NCBI GenBank assembly: GCA_003614735.1
Contig: KZ992429.1
Span: forward strand, 223-64,222
Direction: 5' to 3'
DNA from: Thamnocephalis sphaerospora
Taxonomy: Eukaryota; Zoopagomycota; Zoopagomycetes; Zoopagales; Sigmoideomycetaceae
DNA length: 64,000 nt
The notes beneath the pieces were generated by a model, which searched no databases, had not been told where the DNA came from, and was given only the letters and a program-made list of their open reading frames with translations. The position numbers and the translations under genes are program-made. Positions 33,801-45,900 of this stretch are shown in pieces; positions within the stretch are counted from its first letter, which is position 1; every line of letters starts with the position of its first letter.

Positions 33801-34709
33801 TTACAGCTTCTGCAGGATCACCTCGAACCACTGCTCAACAAGGGCAGAGCGCTCAGCGCTCATGGCGAGCACCTCCTCGTGGGTGGGCATATCAATGCCG
33901 GTGGCCTCGAGCGCATCGGCCGCCTTCTGAGCTGGGTCCTGAGGAAGCACCAGCTGACCGCGCTCGGTTGGCACACGGTTGGTCAGAAGCGAGACGGCCA
34001 ACACCTTGATGCCGCAGTGCACGGCGGTGATAACCTCGGGCACGGTGGACATGCCAATCGCGTCGGCGCCCAGCATGCGGATTGCGCGGGACTCGGCGGG
34101 CGTCTCGTAGCTCGGACCGCCGACGAACGCGTAGATGCCCTCGTGCAACCACTCGCTGGGAACCTCGGCCTCCTTGGCAGCCTCCACCGCCAGACGGCGC
34201 AGCTCGACAGGGTAGGCCTCGCCGAGCGCGGGGAAGCGCGGGCCAAATTCATCGGCATTGGGACCGCGCAGCGCGCTCTGGCCGACCATGGACGGCAGGG
34301 ACAGATGGTCGTAGATGAGGACAAGGTCGCCGGCGTTCCATGCCGGGTTCAGTCCACCGGCAGCGTTGGTAAGGAGCAGCGTCTTGACGCCGAGCTGGTG
34401 CATGACGCGGATAGGGAAGGCCGTGGCTGGAAGGTCGTGACCCTCATAGTAGTGCAGACGGCCGACCATGCAGACGACGCGCTTGCCGCCATACTCGCCA
34501 AAGACCAGCTTGCCAGCGTGACCGACCACAGAGCTAGTGGCGAAGCCCGGAATAGAGGCGTAGTCGAACGTGGTGGTGTCAGACAGACGAGCACCTAGAC
34601 CGCCCAGACCACTGCCGCACACAATGCCGATGGTCGGCACGGCGTGCTCGGGCAGATTGGCGCGAATGTACTCGACAGCACCGCTCACGGCAACAAAGGA
34701 CTTGGACAT
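33801..34709 (-). CDS. PNP1: Purine nucleoside phosphorylase
   Basis: Single exon, 302 aa, trimeric PNP type, which cleaves inosine and guanosine with phosphate to base plus ribose 1-phosphate (purine salvage and NAD metabolism). Landmarks: GIVCGSGLGGLG (phosphate loop), GHAGKLVFGEYGGKRVVCMV, GRLHYYEGH, LLLTNAAGGLNPAWNAGDLV, the phosphate/ribose-contacting YAFVGGPSYETPAE, the substrate loop GADAIGMSTVPEVITAVHCG, and the base-site Asn in LLTNRV. Intact catalytic motifs and full length. The lack of introns is unusual compared with neighbours. Confidence 0.96.
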   Translation of the reverse strand: MSKSFVAVSGAVEYIRANLPEHAVPTIGIVCGSGLGGLGARLSDTTTFDYASIPGFATSSVVGHAGKLVFGEYGGKRVVCMVGRLHYYEGHDLPATAFPIRVMHQLGVKTLLLTNAAGGLNPAWNAGDLVLIYDHLSLPSMVGQSALRGPNADEFGPRFPALGEAYPVELRRLAVEAAKEAEVPSEWLHEGIYAFVGGPSYETPAESRAIRMLGADAIGMSTVPEVITAVHCGIKVLAVSLLTNRVPTERGQLVLPQDPAQKAADALEATGIDMPTHEEVLAMSAERSALVEQWFEVILQKL

Positions 34710-34886
34710 GGTGGATAGTGTGGTAAACGGTCAAAGTGCAGACAAGGTGCAGTGCGTTAGAGGATGCGTAAGCGACTCGTCAGGTGTGGTGTAGAACACT
34801 CGTCATTAGCTCTGAGGCTGGTCGGCTATTTATACTGCCATGACAGACAAAGAAAAACGTGCTCACAGGGGCAGCCAAGCAAAATG

Positions 34887-37800
34887 TCATTCCGCCACTA
34901 CCGACCGCTCCGCTCCTCCAGGCGCCATATCCCCCGCTGACACGGGCGCAGGACACCGACGGTGTGCCACAGCCAGCACCTCGTCCATAAGGCGAGCGAG
35001 TGCGCCATCGCTAGACAAACAACAACAGCAACAACGAGTGAGCGAGTGCTGTCGACGGTCTGCCTTTCAGTCACTTGCCTGTCCTCGCCAATGTGCTGTT
35101 TGATGTACGCGCGTACATGGCGAACATCCGTCTCCAGCTGGCTGAGTCCTTCTGCCGTGTATGCAGGCACACGTGCCAACTCGCCATACGCCTGTCCATA
35201 CGGTGCATTCCGCTCAGCGACGGTGGGAAGCAGTACGCATGAAAAATCTTACCTTTAGCAAGATGCGCAGGATCGCCGCTTGAATCGCATGGCAGTCGAT
35301 TGGCACCGATTCAAACACTTCAATGCGCTGCACAAAAAGCCGCTCTACACCACGCAGCCACGGATGAGCTGCCGCGCCACCCGGGCCGGCGCTATTGCGC
35401 CGTGTATCTGCAATGCCAGAGAATCGTGCGTGGCCGCCGGTGCGCGATGGTGATCGCGGACCACGCCCGCCTGCAAGCAGCCGCTGGCGAGAGGGCCGGT
35501 TGCCCTGCGATGATATGCTGCTGATGCGAGAGCGCACGCTGCGCTCGGAGCGTGTGCTGGCCCGCTCTGTGTTGTCCCCGTACGTTAGTGGATGTCGCAC
35601 CTGCATCCGCCATTGCACAACTTGCCCAGCTGTTCGCTGTCCAGTGCAGCTAGACGGCTCGAGCTGCGAATCCCGCTGCCACCGTCGTCGTCGTCGTCGT
35701 CAGCAGCAGCAGCAGCGGCAGCATCCTCTTCCTCGTCTCCTAGCAGTAGCCTGACATCGGAGCATGTGTCGCTCCAATCCGACAAAACTGGGGGCCAAAA
35801 CGAGCTGGGACGACCCGGGTCTCCAGACTGAGTCTGCCAATTATGCGCGGAAAACTCAGATGTCAAATAGGCGGTCAGACGATGCCCTGTGAGTATGACA
35901 TAGCGGTTGACCAGCTCCTACGCGGACCAAAGGTACGCATAAGCTTCCACATCCGGTGGCGCCGACCATTTTGCTTCCCGCGTACACTGGCAACCTGACC
36001 GCAGCGGGAACTAATCTGAGAACCTTCACGCCGCCACGCCCCGGACGGAGCCAGCAGGCCCTGTGTGGTGTCATCCTGCTTCCACCAACGGTCAAAATCA
36101 TCGGCACTTTCAGGGAATAGACGATCTTGAAATGCCTCGTATACCGACTGCACCGTGGCGGCTTCAAAATCAATGCATAGGTTGGCGGCAACCAGTAGCA
36201 TACGCAGGCGAGCTGCGCCCACTTGTCGCGTACGCGATATAGTCTGATGCAGCGTGCGTTATGAAGCTGCTTCCCGCCTTGTCGTCAGCGTGTGGAGACA
36301 TACTTACCAGAAGCTCTTCCAGCATAGATGCCCAGAAGCGCCGCATGGCTGCCTGCAATGCAGCCAGCAGACCATGCCCAGCACGCTCCATTTCCCGTAC
36401 CCAAGTGACGTCTTCGCATAAAAAATACTGCAGTGTTCCAAGGTGACATTGCCGAGCATAGTGTTAGTCAGAGTAAATTATGGCTGCTTAGTGCTGGTTA
36501 ACCACGTACGGCTAGCAAGGGGAGCGTCTTGTCCACCAGCCCTTCGACAAATTGCGTCTCGTGCTCGACCACAAAGTCGAACGCGTTGACCTTGTCCTCA
36601 GGACTGACGCGGCCAAACTCCGCTAGTCCCACTGTAGAAGTGCAAGCAGTAATCAAAGCGGACCAGCCATCAGCACAGCCCACTAGTGCGGATGTAGGTG
36701 CACCTACCGAAAAGCTGCTTGTGCACGGCAGCTAAAAGACGATCCGCCAGTTGACTGAACCAGTCTACAGTGTACTGCTGCATGGTGCGGGATATCTTCA
36801 GGTGCTGCTCTAGTGCAGACTGTTGCCGAGACCGCTGATGCGCAATGCCAAGCAGCTCGATGGCCACCGGCGCACGCAGCTGCATAATATCGCTCTACAT
36901 CGCCCGGACGAAAAGTGTCAGTTATTGGCATGCAGCCGCCCGGCAAAGAGTGCAAAACGCACCGGCAAAGCAAGAAGCTGATTGAGTAGATCCTTGTAGA
37001 GTTCTGTCATACGTGTGGCCCAGCTGCGAAACTCTGCGTAGGCGATCTTGCGGGCCTATTACAATGGTCAGTGGTCTCGTTAGATATACCGCAGACAGTG
37101 GCGTGCGTGAAGCGTGGCAGACTACCTCGTCCGACACTGTGGCAGAGAACCAAGTGCGCTGTTCCATCTCCGTGACCGTCGTGCTGTTTACATCCAGGAA
37201 GCACGTGTAATAGCACTCGATGGCTATTCCCAGCTCATATAAAAACGTATCGTGTATGGACGACATGGCCTCGGCTGCAAAGGCCACGCCGTCCTGTCCA
37301 AGGTATCCTTCCGGGCGCGTCGTGGCCTCCAGTGTTTGTTGGTGTACATTGCCTAGTCGATACTCCACGCTGTGCGCCATTCTTAGTGCATGCAAGTGCA
37401 ACGCGTCTACTGCTACAACCTACCGGGACATGAACTGCTGACGTAGCGTGTCAACTTCGTCTTCGCCGATTCCCAGTAACAGACCAGTAGCATCCGCTAT
37501 TGCACGGCAGTCCGCCTAAAGCAAAAGCAGGGTCGTTGGGCCCATTTATACATTAGCCAACGTACTGTTGGCATCCGGATGCCCGGTGTACTAACGTTCT
37601 TGTCATTTATCTGCTGGCGCAGACGCAGTGCCACCTTGCCCATGATCTCGCAACTTTCCGATTCGATGCCTTCAAAGCCTGGCTCGTCGCGAAATTGCTC
37701 CAAAAGCGCCGTGGCCTGTGCAAAGGAGCGTACCGCAGCCGCCAGCTCATTCTGCGCCAGATGCCTGAAAAGCGTGCTAGGCAAATCAAATAGCACACCC

Positions 37801-38524
37801 AACTGCTCGGCCAAAACGGCACAGTTAGTGATGCAGCGGTTAAGCTCCGCAGCTGGTGGCGCGTACCTTGCTTAGCATCTGATGTTCATCGTCCAGGGCC
37901 TGTATCCGCTCGCGCTCATCCTCCAGTTGATCGTTGAGCTGCCGATCTGCCTCGCTAATGCGGTCCATCCGTTCGCCCAGTTCTCCAAGCTGCGCCACCA
38001 TAGAGGCCATGCGCCCTTTCATCTACACGCCGACATTCGGGTGCACATCATGTTAGCATAGCATAGCACCGCACTGCAATCTCCACCTAGCCGCTCTACA
38101 CACTTGGCGCATCATATCGGTTGCGGCGATAAACTTTCCATAGTTTTCATACACTAGCGACTTCATGTCGCCATCCAGCTGACGAACCTCTGCGGTCGAC
38201 CAAACTCGACTTGGTACAGCCGTAACGTCGCGCGGACTAGCGAATAGCACTCACCGGTAACGAGCCGGTTATGCCGCGACAATAGTTCTGGCGCTGTGCT
38301 CTCCCCTAACAGCTTCTTCACATACAGTGCCGATTCAAATGTGTTTCCATCTAGGCATTGGTCGTTGGTGGACGCGTGCTGCAACGTCATGCATGCGCCG
38401 CTCGCCTACCAAGGTCCAGCGGATCGGCCTTTGCATTGTCCGTCAGCCCGTAGTAGTTTTTCAGTAGTGCGCGCGCACGCCGGCCTCTGCCAGCACGCGT
38501 GGCTGTCGCTGTGGTTGTCTCCAT
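34887..38524 (-). CDS. VPS51: GARP/EARP complex subunit Vps51
   Basis: Tethering-complex subunit for endosome-to-Golgi retrograde traffic. Start METTTATATRAGRGRR, then ALLKNYYGLTDNAKADPLDL (conserved Vps51 start), LDGDMKSLVYENYGKFIAAT, the coiled-coil LGELGERMDRISEADRQLND, and LGVLFDLPSTLFRHLAQNEL. The C-terminal part contains LFVQRIEVFESVPIDCHAIQ and ILRILLK, as in human VPS51. The final exons give TAEGLSQLETDVRHVRAYIK and DGALARLMDEVLAVAHRRCP, stopping at 34887-34889. ED|SDGAL is joined by a GC-AG intron at 35078-35011. An acidic/alanine tract (about 35685-35735) is an inserted low-complexity loop. Confidence 0.9.
35685..35735 (-). repeat. Ala/Asp codon repeat in VPS51
   Basis: On the minus strand the sequence encodes a run of seven Ala then six Asp after an EEED stretch, built from GCT/GCA and GAC codons (GTC/GCT trinucleotides on the plus strand). 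Likely a disordered linker and length-variable. Confidence 0.7.
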
Positions 38525-38663
38525 CTCGTGGTTTGCCGGTGTGTACTGGGGAAGACGGTGTACTGAATGGTGACGAATGGCACCACCGCAGGTCACAAAC
38601 ACACACACACACACACGTTTCTCTGGTCGCTCCGCCACTTTTTCTTCTTTCTCCTCAATCATT

Positions 38664-39608
38664 ATGACACGGTACGCGAAACCCGGCAAAAAGAGACATC
38701 TGGAGGCGTCAGAATTCCGCGTCAATCCGCTGCTTCCTCGTGGCGGACGCCAACAGGGCTTCAAGGCCAACGGCGATTCAGAGACAAAGGGTGCGAGGCG
38801 TCATGGAGCTGGAAACGACGGTAGCTACCGCAAAAGTCAAAGACTGCACAGAAGAGCACAGTCTAACGATCAGCGCGCATCTTTTGGCCGTACGACGACT
38901 TTCAGAGGCACGCAGGAATCGTCGTGCCAAAGAACGCAAGTCCAACACGGTACTTTGAGCAGCGGTATTGTGGCGGCGATACCCAGCAGTGAATGGCTTA
39001 CGGTTGCCCGGCTAGATCTGCTTTGCCTGCAGAAAGCCTGGTCACAGTGTGAGCGAATGCCGCGCAGCCAAGGATCAGGGAGTCGGCGTCTGCTACAAGT
39101 GCGGCTCTACGGAACACACCACGCGTGGATGCCATATGAAAGGAGGCAAGTATACTGCCGAGTGTGTGCAGCTACCTGATCATCGTGGCTAACAAATGCC
39201 TGTAGAGGTTTACGCGTTCGCAAAATGTTTCGTATGCGGAGAGACCGGTCACTTGGCATCTAAATGCTCCAAAAACGAGCGTGGCATTTATCCGCAGGGC
39301 GGCTGCTGTCGATTCTGTGGCTCGGTCCAACATCTGTCCAAAAACTGCAAGCCAACCAGTGAGACACAAGGTGAGCAAGCATCTGCGCTTGTGCGCTGAG
39401 CGTTGCTGTTTACGCAGAACGCTATTTAGTGTCCGAATTCTCGCTTGGCAAGATCGATCTGGAGCAGGGCGGTGACGATGACGACGTATTTCTGGCACTG
39501 CATCGCATTCAAGAAACCAAGGGCAAAAAGACTCAGCAGAAGTGCGAGGCAGGCACAAGTGCACAGGCACCACGGCAGAAAGCACCAAAAAAGATTGTTT
39601 CGTTTTGA
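38664..39608 (+). CDS. ZCCHC9: ZCCHC9-like zinc-knuckle protein
   Basis: Nucleolar CCHC protein linked to rRNA processing. Five exons (38664-38671, 38757-38949, 39016-39145, 39206-39370, 39418-39608) total 228 aa. The first exon holds only ATGACACG, giving MTRASRPT; human ZCCHC9 also begins MTR. ARRNRRAKERKSNTICFAC precedes four CCHC knuckles: CFACRKPGHSVSEC, CYKCGSTEHTTRGC, CFVCGETGHLASKC and CCRFCGSVQHLSKNC. The C-terminus PKKIVSF resembles the vertebrate ending. Knuckles 2 and 3 are joined by a GC-AG intron (39146-39205); the GT donor two bases later breaks frame. Convergent with the polymerase gene, 69 bp apart. Confidence 0.92.
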
Positions 39609-39677
39609 TATGTACAATGGCCGCAATGAACCGACCGTCATATACCTCGACAGCTGTGCGTCGCAACACCCGCTACT

Positions 39678-41677
39678 CTACATGTTGCGCAGCTCAGGCT
39701 TGATGTAGCGCAGACCAAGCGCCTCAAACACATCCTGCTCGCTTGCCGTCGGAACTTGTTTGCGACTCTTGGCATGGAATAAGCCGTGATCGGCCAGCTT
39801 CATGTGGCAAAATTGTCTCGCATACGCACGTAGCGAGCGTTCATACTGTCGTGATCTACATGTACCACGACGACATTATGTGGATGTCAACCAATCGGGC
39901 TTTGCAAGCATTATGACCTGCTACTTACCCGCTCCAGCCAAGCACCGTGGTAGCATACTGTTCTCGTGGAGCAATGATAATATCCATGCGCCGGTGCGTG
40001 CTCTTGCCAGGCGCTTTCACCACGCAAAGGCATTGCTGAACCTCCGACGCGTCCTGCGTCCCCTTATAGTCTTCATCGTCGGTATCCGGAGATGGCGTCT
40101 TTGATACTAGAATATCCTTTATAAATCCTGGCGTGTTTGTTGATCGGACAGTACGCTGCGCTGTGAGCACGCTATCCTGGCTGTAAGCACATTTGCCAAG
40201 TTGGTCACCTTTCTCGCATAGATTGTGAATAAGCTGATCCAGAAAACCGGTCACGTCGCGGTCCTCTTCGTGGCTCAGGACAACATCCACGTCATGCCCC
40301 CACTGCTTTCCGCGCCTGCAGTGAACAGTGTTCAATAGCGCGCAACACGAAAGCGGGCAGTTTCAGCATCCTACCTAAATCCACCGACGAGTGTAAACAG
40401 CGCACCAGGCTTAATGCTGCGTGCCTCCTTCTCCACTACGGCCGCCACCGCCTTGGCCTCTTCGATCGCAACACTGATCCACGCAGGTACGGTTAGCCAC
40501 GACAGCCCCAGCCAGATTGGCGTCTCTTTTGTTGCTAAATCACAAAGACTGCGCCGATAAACCAAGACTTTCCACCTACATTTGGCGCAAGTCGTCATAG
40601 TATTTGAGACCAATCTGCTGCATCTCGGTAAGATCTTCATGTTTGCGGACGTCTTCCAGAGTGCGATATCCCAAATCTTTGTACCAATGGGTTGCCGTAA
40701 CAGGGCCCACGCCTAAATGCTGTCCATGTAAGCGTTGGGCGTGGACATGGCGTGCAACGATAGCTACCGTAGATATTGGTGAGGGTGTCCATTACTTTTG
40801 TAAATTCATCCGTTTGTGTCGACTCTGTACCGTCGCGTTAGCGGATATACCAGCGATTCTTGCTCGTCTGTCGATACAAACCAACTTCCTTGATCTTTCC
40901 CGTCGACAAGTACTCCTGTCGCGATGGTTTAGCATGCATACCGTGTTATCCCCAAAAACCAATGCTTGCCTTGATCTGCACGACTCGCCACAGCTTTATT
41001 AGCGCGCACGTCCATTGATGCCGACTATGCGGTAATTGCCTACCAGTTTTGCAATCTTTGGTCCAATGGCCTTGATCTTACGTGCTTCAGCGACACTCCT
41101 GATGTCACGGGGATACGCCTAACATGCGCAAATCCAAGTTGGCTTTTGATGGCCCGTAAAGCCTGAGCACCGCGCCGACAAACCTTGAGCGCCGACATGG
41201 CACGGCGATAGGCAAGTGCATTACCGTGGTCGCCTGTCAGCTCGCGTCGATGCTCCAGCACCTCCAGCATGTCTACCAGCTTTTTGTTGAAATGATCAAG
41301 CGGGTAGCTTCGCTGGCATTCTGGCGTTTCGTTGTCGAAACCAGGTGCCAAATCATCCAATGTATTCTCCTCCTCACTAGAAGACCTATGGGTGACTGGT
41401 GGTGTTAGAAACAGAGTTTGTGGAGCGCCGTAATGTAAGCCTACCCAGACGACGCCGCGCGCGCCTGCTTTTTGGCCGGCTGGATATGCTTGGTGGCCCT
41501 CTGATCGGTACTCTCCTCGCCTTCCTGTGCTCTTTGAACACGTAAATGGCATTAGCCAGCAAGCAACCATGTCCTGTCGCTGTGGTAGGCTCACTCGCAA
41601 GATGCCGCATGCGACCGCTTTTTGGTTGTCTGCGATGGCTGATGCTCAATTGGCCTTTCGTGGTGTTTCTCAGACTT

Positions 41678-41722
<45 letters not shown>

Positions 41723-42207
41723 CTTGGCTGGCAACGCCTTTTTGTTTGACAAAGGCGTAATTTGATAATCCTTGGGGGATACTCGCCTGCCTGCGTCCAC
41801 ACTATGTCGCATCGAAACGTGGATTAGACGTTGGCCCGTATTACTGCCGCGGTAGCCTTACCTTTCTACCAGCCAGTCTACATGGAGTACCGGCACCTTG
41901 AGCTGCATGCATGGCAATCGGTCAGGGATGCGCGTATCGTCTGCCAGCACTGCTGCCCACCTGGTTGTCCAAGTGTCGACTCGCACGCGATGGCGACTTG
42001 AGACACGTGAGGATAAGGTCAGCTTGCTTGGGTGCATCCACTAGTCGTCCACCTGCATGCAGAGTGTGAGCGTGAAACCATCGCCTGCCAGGGCTTGCGT
42101 CACTTGCCCTGGGTCCGCACCAGGTCCTGTAGGCTAGCGCGTGCTTCTCTCGTCAGCTGTGTGGGGAGCAGAAATACCGCGCGATTGTCTAGCACTTGTG
42201 ACGACAT
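39678..42207 (-). CDS. POL4: X-family DNA polymerase with BRCT domain (Pol4 / Pol mu-lambda type)
   Basis: Gap-filling polymerase for end joining and base-excision repair. The start MSSQVLDNRAVFLLPTQLTR enters a BRCT domain: GGRLVDAPKQADLILTC, NQLKVPVLHVDWLVE. A linker with seven Pro-Glu pairs follows (41681-41722), then the 8-kDa-like YPLDHFNKKLVDMLEVLEHR, a helix-hairpin-helix (IKAIGPKIAKLV) and the fingers (GVGPVTATHWYKDLGY). The palm has GGFRRGKQWGHDVDVVLSH with two metal-binding aspartates (DVD) and the third in RRMDIIIAP. The C-terminus LGLRYIKPELRNM is classic PolX. Catalytic residues look intact. The first BRCT exon ends in a GC-AG intron at 42107-42053. Confidence 0.93.
41681..41722 (-). 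repeat. Hexanucleotide repeat encoding (Pro-Glu)7
   Basis: Seven tandem CTCTGG units on the plus strand (CCAGAG read on the minus strand) encode alternating Pro and Glu in the linker between the BRCT and catalytic domains of the polymerase. It keeps frame at any copy number. Confidence 0.9.
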
Positions 42208-42329
42208 GTTTGCTGGTGGATGCTGGCGACCGTTTCGCCTTTGCCTGTTGTGCTTTTATAGCGTGCCCTCTGCATTATCGTCGTCAGTATTATCCCGCTT
42301 TGTTCATTCGCATTACTCATTACGCAACT

Positions 42330-42716
42330 ATGAGCTGGATTTCAAACACGCTGGGCACAGTATGCGTCATTGTGCTGCTTTCTCCGATATGGCTGCCTGT
42401 AGCGGCCACCCTCGTGCTGCTGGCACTGCCCACTACGCTGCTTGCCTGGGTGACAATATTTATTCGGCTAACTTTTCTGTCAGCCGAAGCGACCATTAGT
42501 CTGGTGATCTCCTCCACCCGCCAGCTACTACGCGAGTTCAGCAGGAGGCTCTCTTCTGGGCCGCATGCACAAGAGCTGACGGCGCTGAACGAGTCGAACG
42601 GCGCCTGGGACACGTCGGACGACCAGGCGGACGCGGAGGAGGACTACTTTTTCGACGAGTTTGGTCGCAAAAAACCTGCCAGCTTTCTGCGTCGTGTCCA
42701 GAGTGACCTGCGCTAA
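42330..42716 (+). CDS. Hypothetical two-span membrane protein
   Basis: Single exon of 128 aa. The start MSWISNTLGTVCVIVLLSPI continues into WLPVAATLVLLALPTTLLAW and VTIFIRLTFLSAEATISLVI, giving two or three hydrophobic spans. A charged cytosolic tail follows, with QLLREFSRRLSS and an acidic patch (DDQADAEEDYFF) ending RRVQSDLR. I do not recognise the family. The ATG follows a clear in-frame break, and composition changes sharply at both ends, supporting a real gene. It is divergent from the polymerase across 122 bp. Confidence 0.65.
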   Translation: MSWISNTLGTVCVIVLLSPIWLPVAATLVLLALPTTLLAWVTIFIRLTFLSAEATISLVISSTRQLLREFSRRLSSGPHAQELTALNESNGAWDTSDDQADAEEDYFFDEFGRKKPASFLRRVQSDLR

Positions 42717-42956
42717 GCCATCCAGGCCGGTGCGCGGCAGAGAAGTTCGGATGGTACGCATTGACGGCTTGAATAGACCGGTTATTGCCACTTTGGTGGC
42801 TATGCGTGAGAACCGCTCGTGTCTCGTCTCGTCCGTATATCCCAACGCGGCGCAAGCACACTTCGCTTCCCCACACACCTTTTCCTGTCCACGTCGTTGC
42901 TACGCGAGTGCCACTGCCTGCAGCAAATCCCTGGTCTTTACTGTAAAAGCATCCTC

Positions 42957-45900
42957 ATGACGTCGCTACTGCTTCGAGGCCGCGTCGCGTCGCTGGCACG
43001 CTCCACCGGCCTCCGTAGCTGCCTGCCTGTGAGTAGCTGTGCCGTCTGGGTGCGCACGTAGTATGGGCCGCTTACCTGCAAGCGCGACAAACCACGGAAA
43101 CAGAGCGCGGTGCGCTTTAGCTCCACCAGCACTGTCCCGCTGGACGCGGAATGGGCAGAGCGCGCAAAGAAGGAGCTCAAGGGAAAGGACCCCGCAGAGG
43201 TGCTCACATGGCATACGGCCGAGGTAAACCAGCGGAAGTAGGCACGATGCAACGCGTTACGTAGGCTAACCCGCACTGTCTCTGTCGACCGCTGTAGGGC
43301 CTGGATGTCAAGCCGCTCTATACGAAGGCCGATACAGAACACGTTGCGGATGAGACTCCTGGCAAGTTCCCCTATACACGCGGTCCGTACGCCTCCATGT
43401 ACACCTTCCGACCGTGGACCGTGCGTCAGGCAAGTAGCTGGCTTGCAGACACGATAGTCCACAAGCGTGGCATCGACTAACGATGTAGCATACTTTTCCA
43501 GTATGCTGGCTTCAGCACTGTCGAGGAAAGCAACCAGTTCTACCGCAAGAATTTGGCTGCCGGCCAACAAGGACTCAGTGTCGCCTTTGATCTGGCAACG
43601 CACCGTGGGTAAGCACAGGCAAGAACAGCATGCGGTAGCACCAGGCCACTAACCTCCGCGCTCGTGCGCAGCTACGACTCGGACCATCCGCGTGTTGTCG
43701 GCGACGTGGGCATGGCAGGCGTGGCTATCGATAGCGTAGAGGACATGAAGGTAAGTTGCGACTACGTCGATGCTGAATGTTAGCTAGTTCTAACGCGTTA
43801 CCGCCTGCTCTGCTTAGATTCTCTTTGACGGCATCCCGCTGGGCAAAATGTCTGTCTCCATGACCATGAACGGAGCTGTACTTCCCATCCTCGCCATGTA
43901 TATCGTTGCCGGCGAGGAACAGGGTGTAGCGCTCAAAGATCTGTCGGGCACGATCCAAAACGACATTTTGAAGGAGTTTATGGTGCGCAATACGTTCATC
44001 TATCCGCCGGAGCAGTCCATGCGTATTATCGCCGACATCTTTTCCCATGTGTCCAAGGTAGATTATTGCGCTCGTCTGCATGGAAGAACACCATGCAATG
44101 TGGCTAACATGCTGGCGATTGCAGACCATGCCGCGATACAACTCGATTTCGATCTCGGGCTATCACATTCAAGAAGCTGGCGCCGACAACGTGCTGGAGG
44201 CAGCGTTCACGATTGCCGATGGTTTAGAGTACATTCGTACTGGTAAGTGCGGCATCATAGTGGCAAATCCGCTGGACGCTAACGGGCACGCATGTGCGTG
44301 TTCCTTGACTAGGCATCAAGGCCGGCCTTTCCGTGGATGATTTTGCGCCACGCCTGTCATTCTTCTGGGGCATCGGCATGAACTTTTACATGGTGGGCAG
44401 CGGTAATGTAACCGTGGTTTGTTAGTATGGTTGGCGGTAGCTCACGAGCTCTACACGGTGCGAAAGGAAATTGCGAAAATGCGTGCAGCGCGTCGTCTCT
44501 GGGCACACCTGGTGAAGGAAAAGTTCCAGCCCAAGAACCCCAAGTCACTGCTGCTGCGCACGCACAGTCAGACCTCTGGGTGGTCGCTGACCGAGCAGGT
44601 AAGCTACGCTAGCTGTCTGTTGATAGGCTACTGCGCGCTTAGTGCATTGCCGTTCGAATAGGATCCCTACAACAACATCATCCGAACAACGGTCGAGGCG
44701 ATGGCGGCCACGCTTGGCGGCACCCAGTCGCTACACACCAACGCATACGATGAGGCAGTCGGCCTTCCTACGGAGACCAGCGCACGCATCGCTCGCAACA
44801 CGCAGCTTATTCTGCAGGAAGAAGCGATGATCCCCAAGGTGAGTGAGACTACGCAACAGGCAGAGACACAGCACGCGTGTACTGACCTTTTGCATCAACA
44901 CAGGTCGCCGACCCATGGGGCGGCTCGTACATGATGGAGTCGCTTACAGATCAAGTCTATACGGCGGCCCGCGCGCTGATTGAAGAGATCGAGGAAATGG
45001 GTGGTATGGCCAAGGCCGTGGCGTCTGGTATGCCCAAACTGCGTATAGAGGAGAGCGCAGCACGCCGACAGGCTCGCATCGACTCTGGTCAAGGTATGGC
45101 ATTAGGCGTTGCATGACAACGTATACACCTTTCATGCTTACCTGGATGTATCAGAAACGATTGTTGGTGTGAACAAGTACCGACTGGAGAAGGAGACTCC
45201 CATCGAGGTACTGGCCATTGACAACACGGCTGTTCGCCAGTCTCAGGTATGTCCTATTGGCAGTAATCCGGGCGAGCTAGAATGGATAGAATGACGTTTG
45301 TTTACATCATTTTACAGATCAACCGCATTACAAAGATGAAACAGGAACGCGATTCGCAAAAGGTAGCATTGCACGAAACCACAGATATCTCTTGCGTAGT
45401 CATTAACCCCCCCCCCTCTTGTAGGCCGAGAGTGCGCTCAGCAAGTTAACAGAGTGTGCACGTACGGGAGAAGGCAATCTGCTGGACCTGGCCATCCAAG
45501 TAGGTCGCTAGTGAATGCGCATCCAAGGTCGACTGCTAATCTCTCCCATCTAGGCGGCGCGCACACGGTGCACGGTTGGCGAAATCTCCGAGGCGCTGGA
45601 GAAGGTCTGGGGTCGCCACGAGCCTGTTACACGCGTAGTCAGCGGCGCGTACAAGTCCGAATATGGCGAGCACGACGAGATCCAAGAGACCTTGAACGTA
45701 GTCGAGGTACAGCGTCTCTTACTGTGCACACGTGCATCTAGAGCTGCATCTAATTGCCATGTTTTCTGCACAGAAATTCGCCCAAGAACACGGCCGCCGA
45801 CCGCGCCTGCTGGTGGCCAAGATGGGTCAGGATGGCCATGACCGTGGCGCCAAGGTGGTCGCATCCGGATTCGCCGACCTTGGCTTTGATGTGGACGTTG

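Noticed and set aside
33879-34598. 239-residue plus-strand frame
   Set aside because: Exact antisense shadow of the PNP gene, caused by GC-rich third positions.
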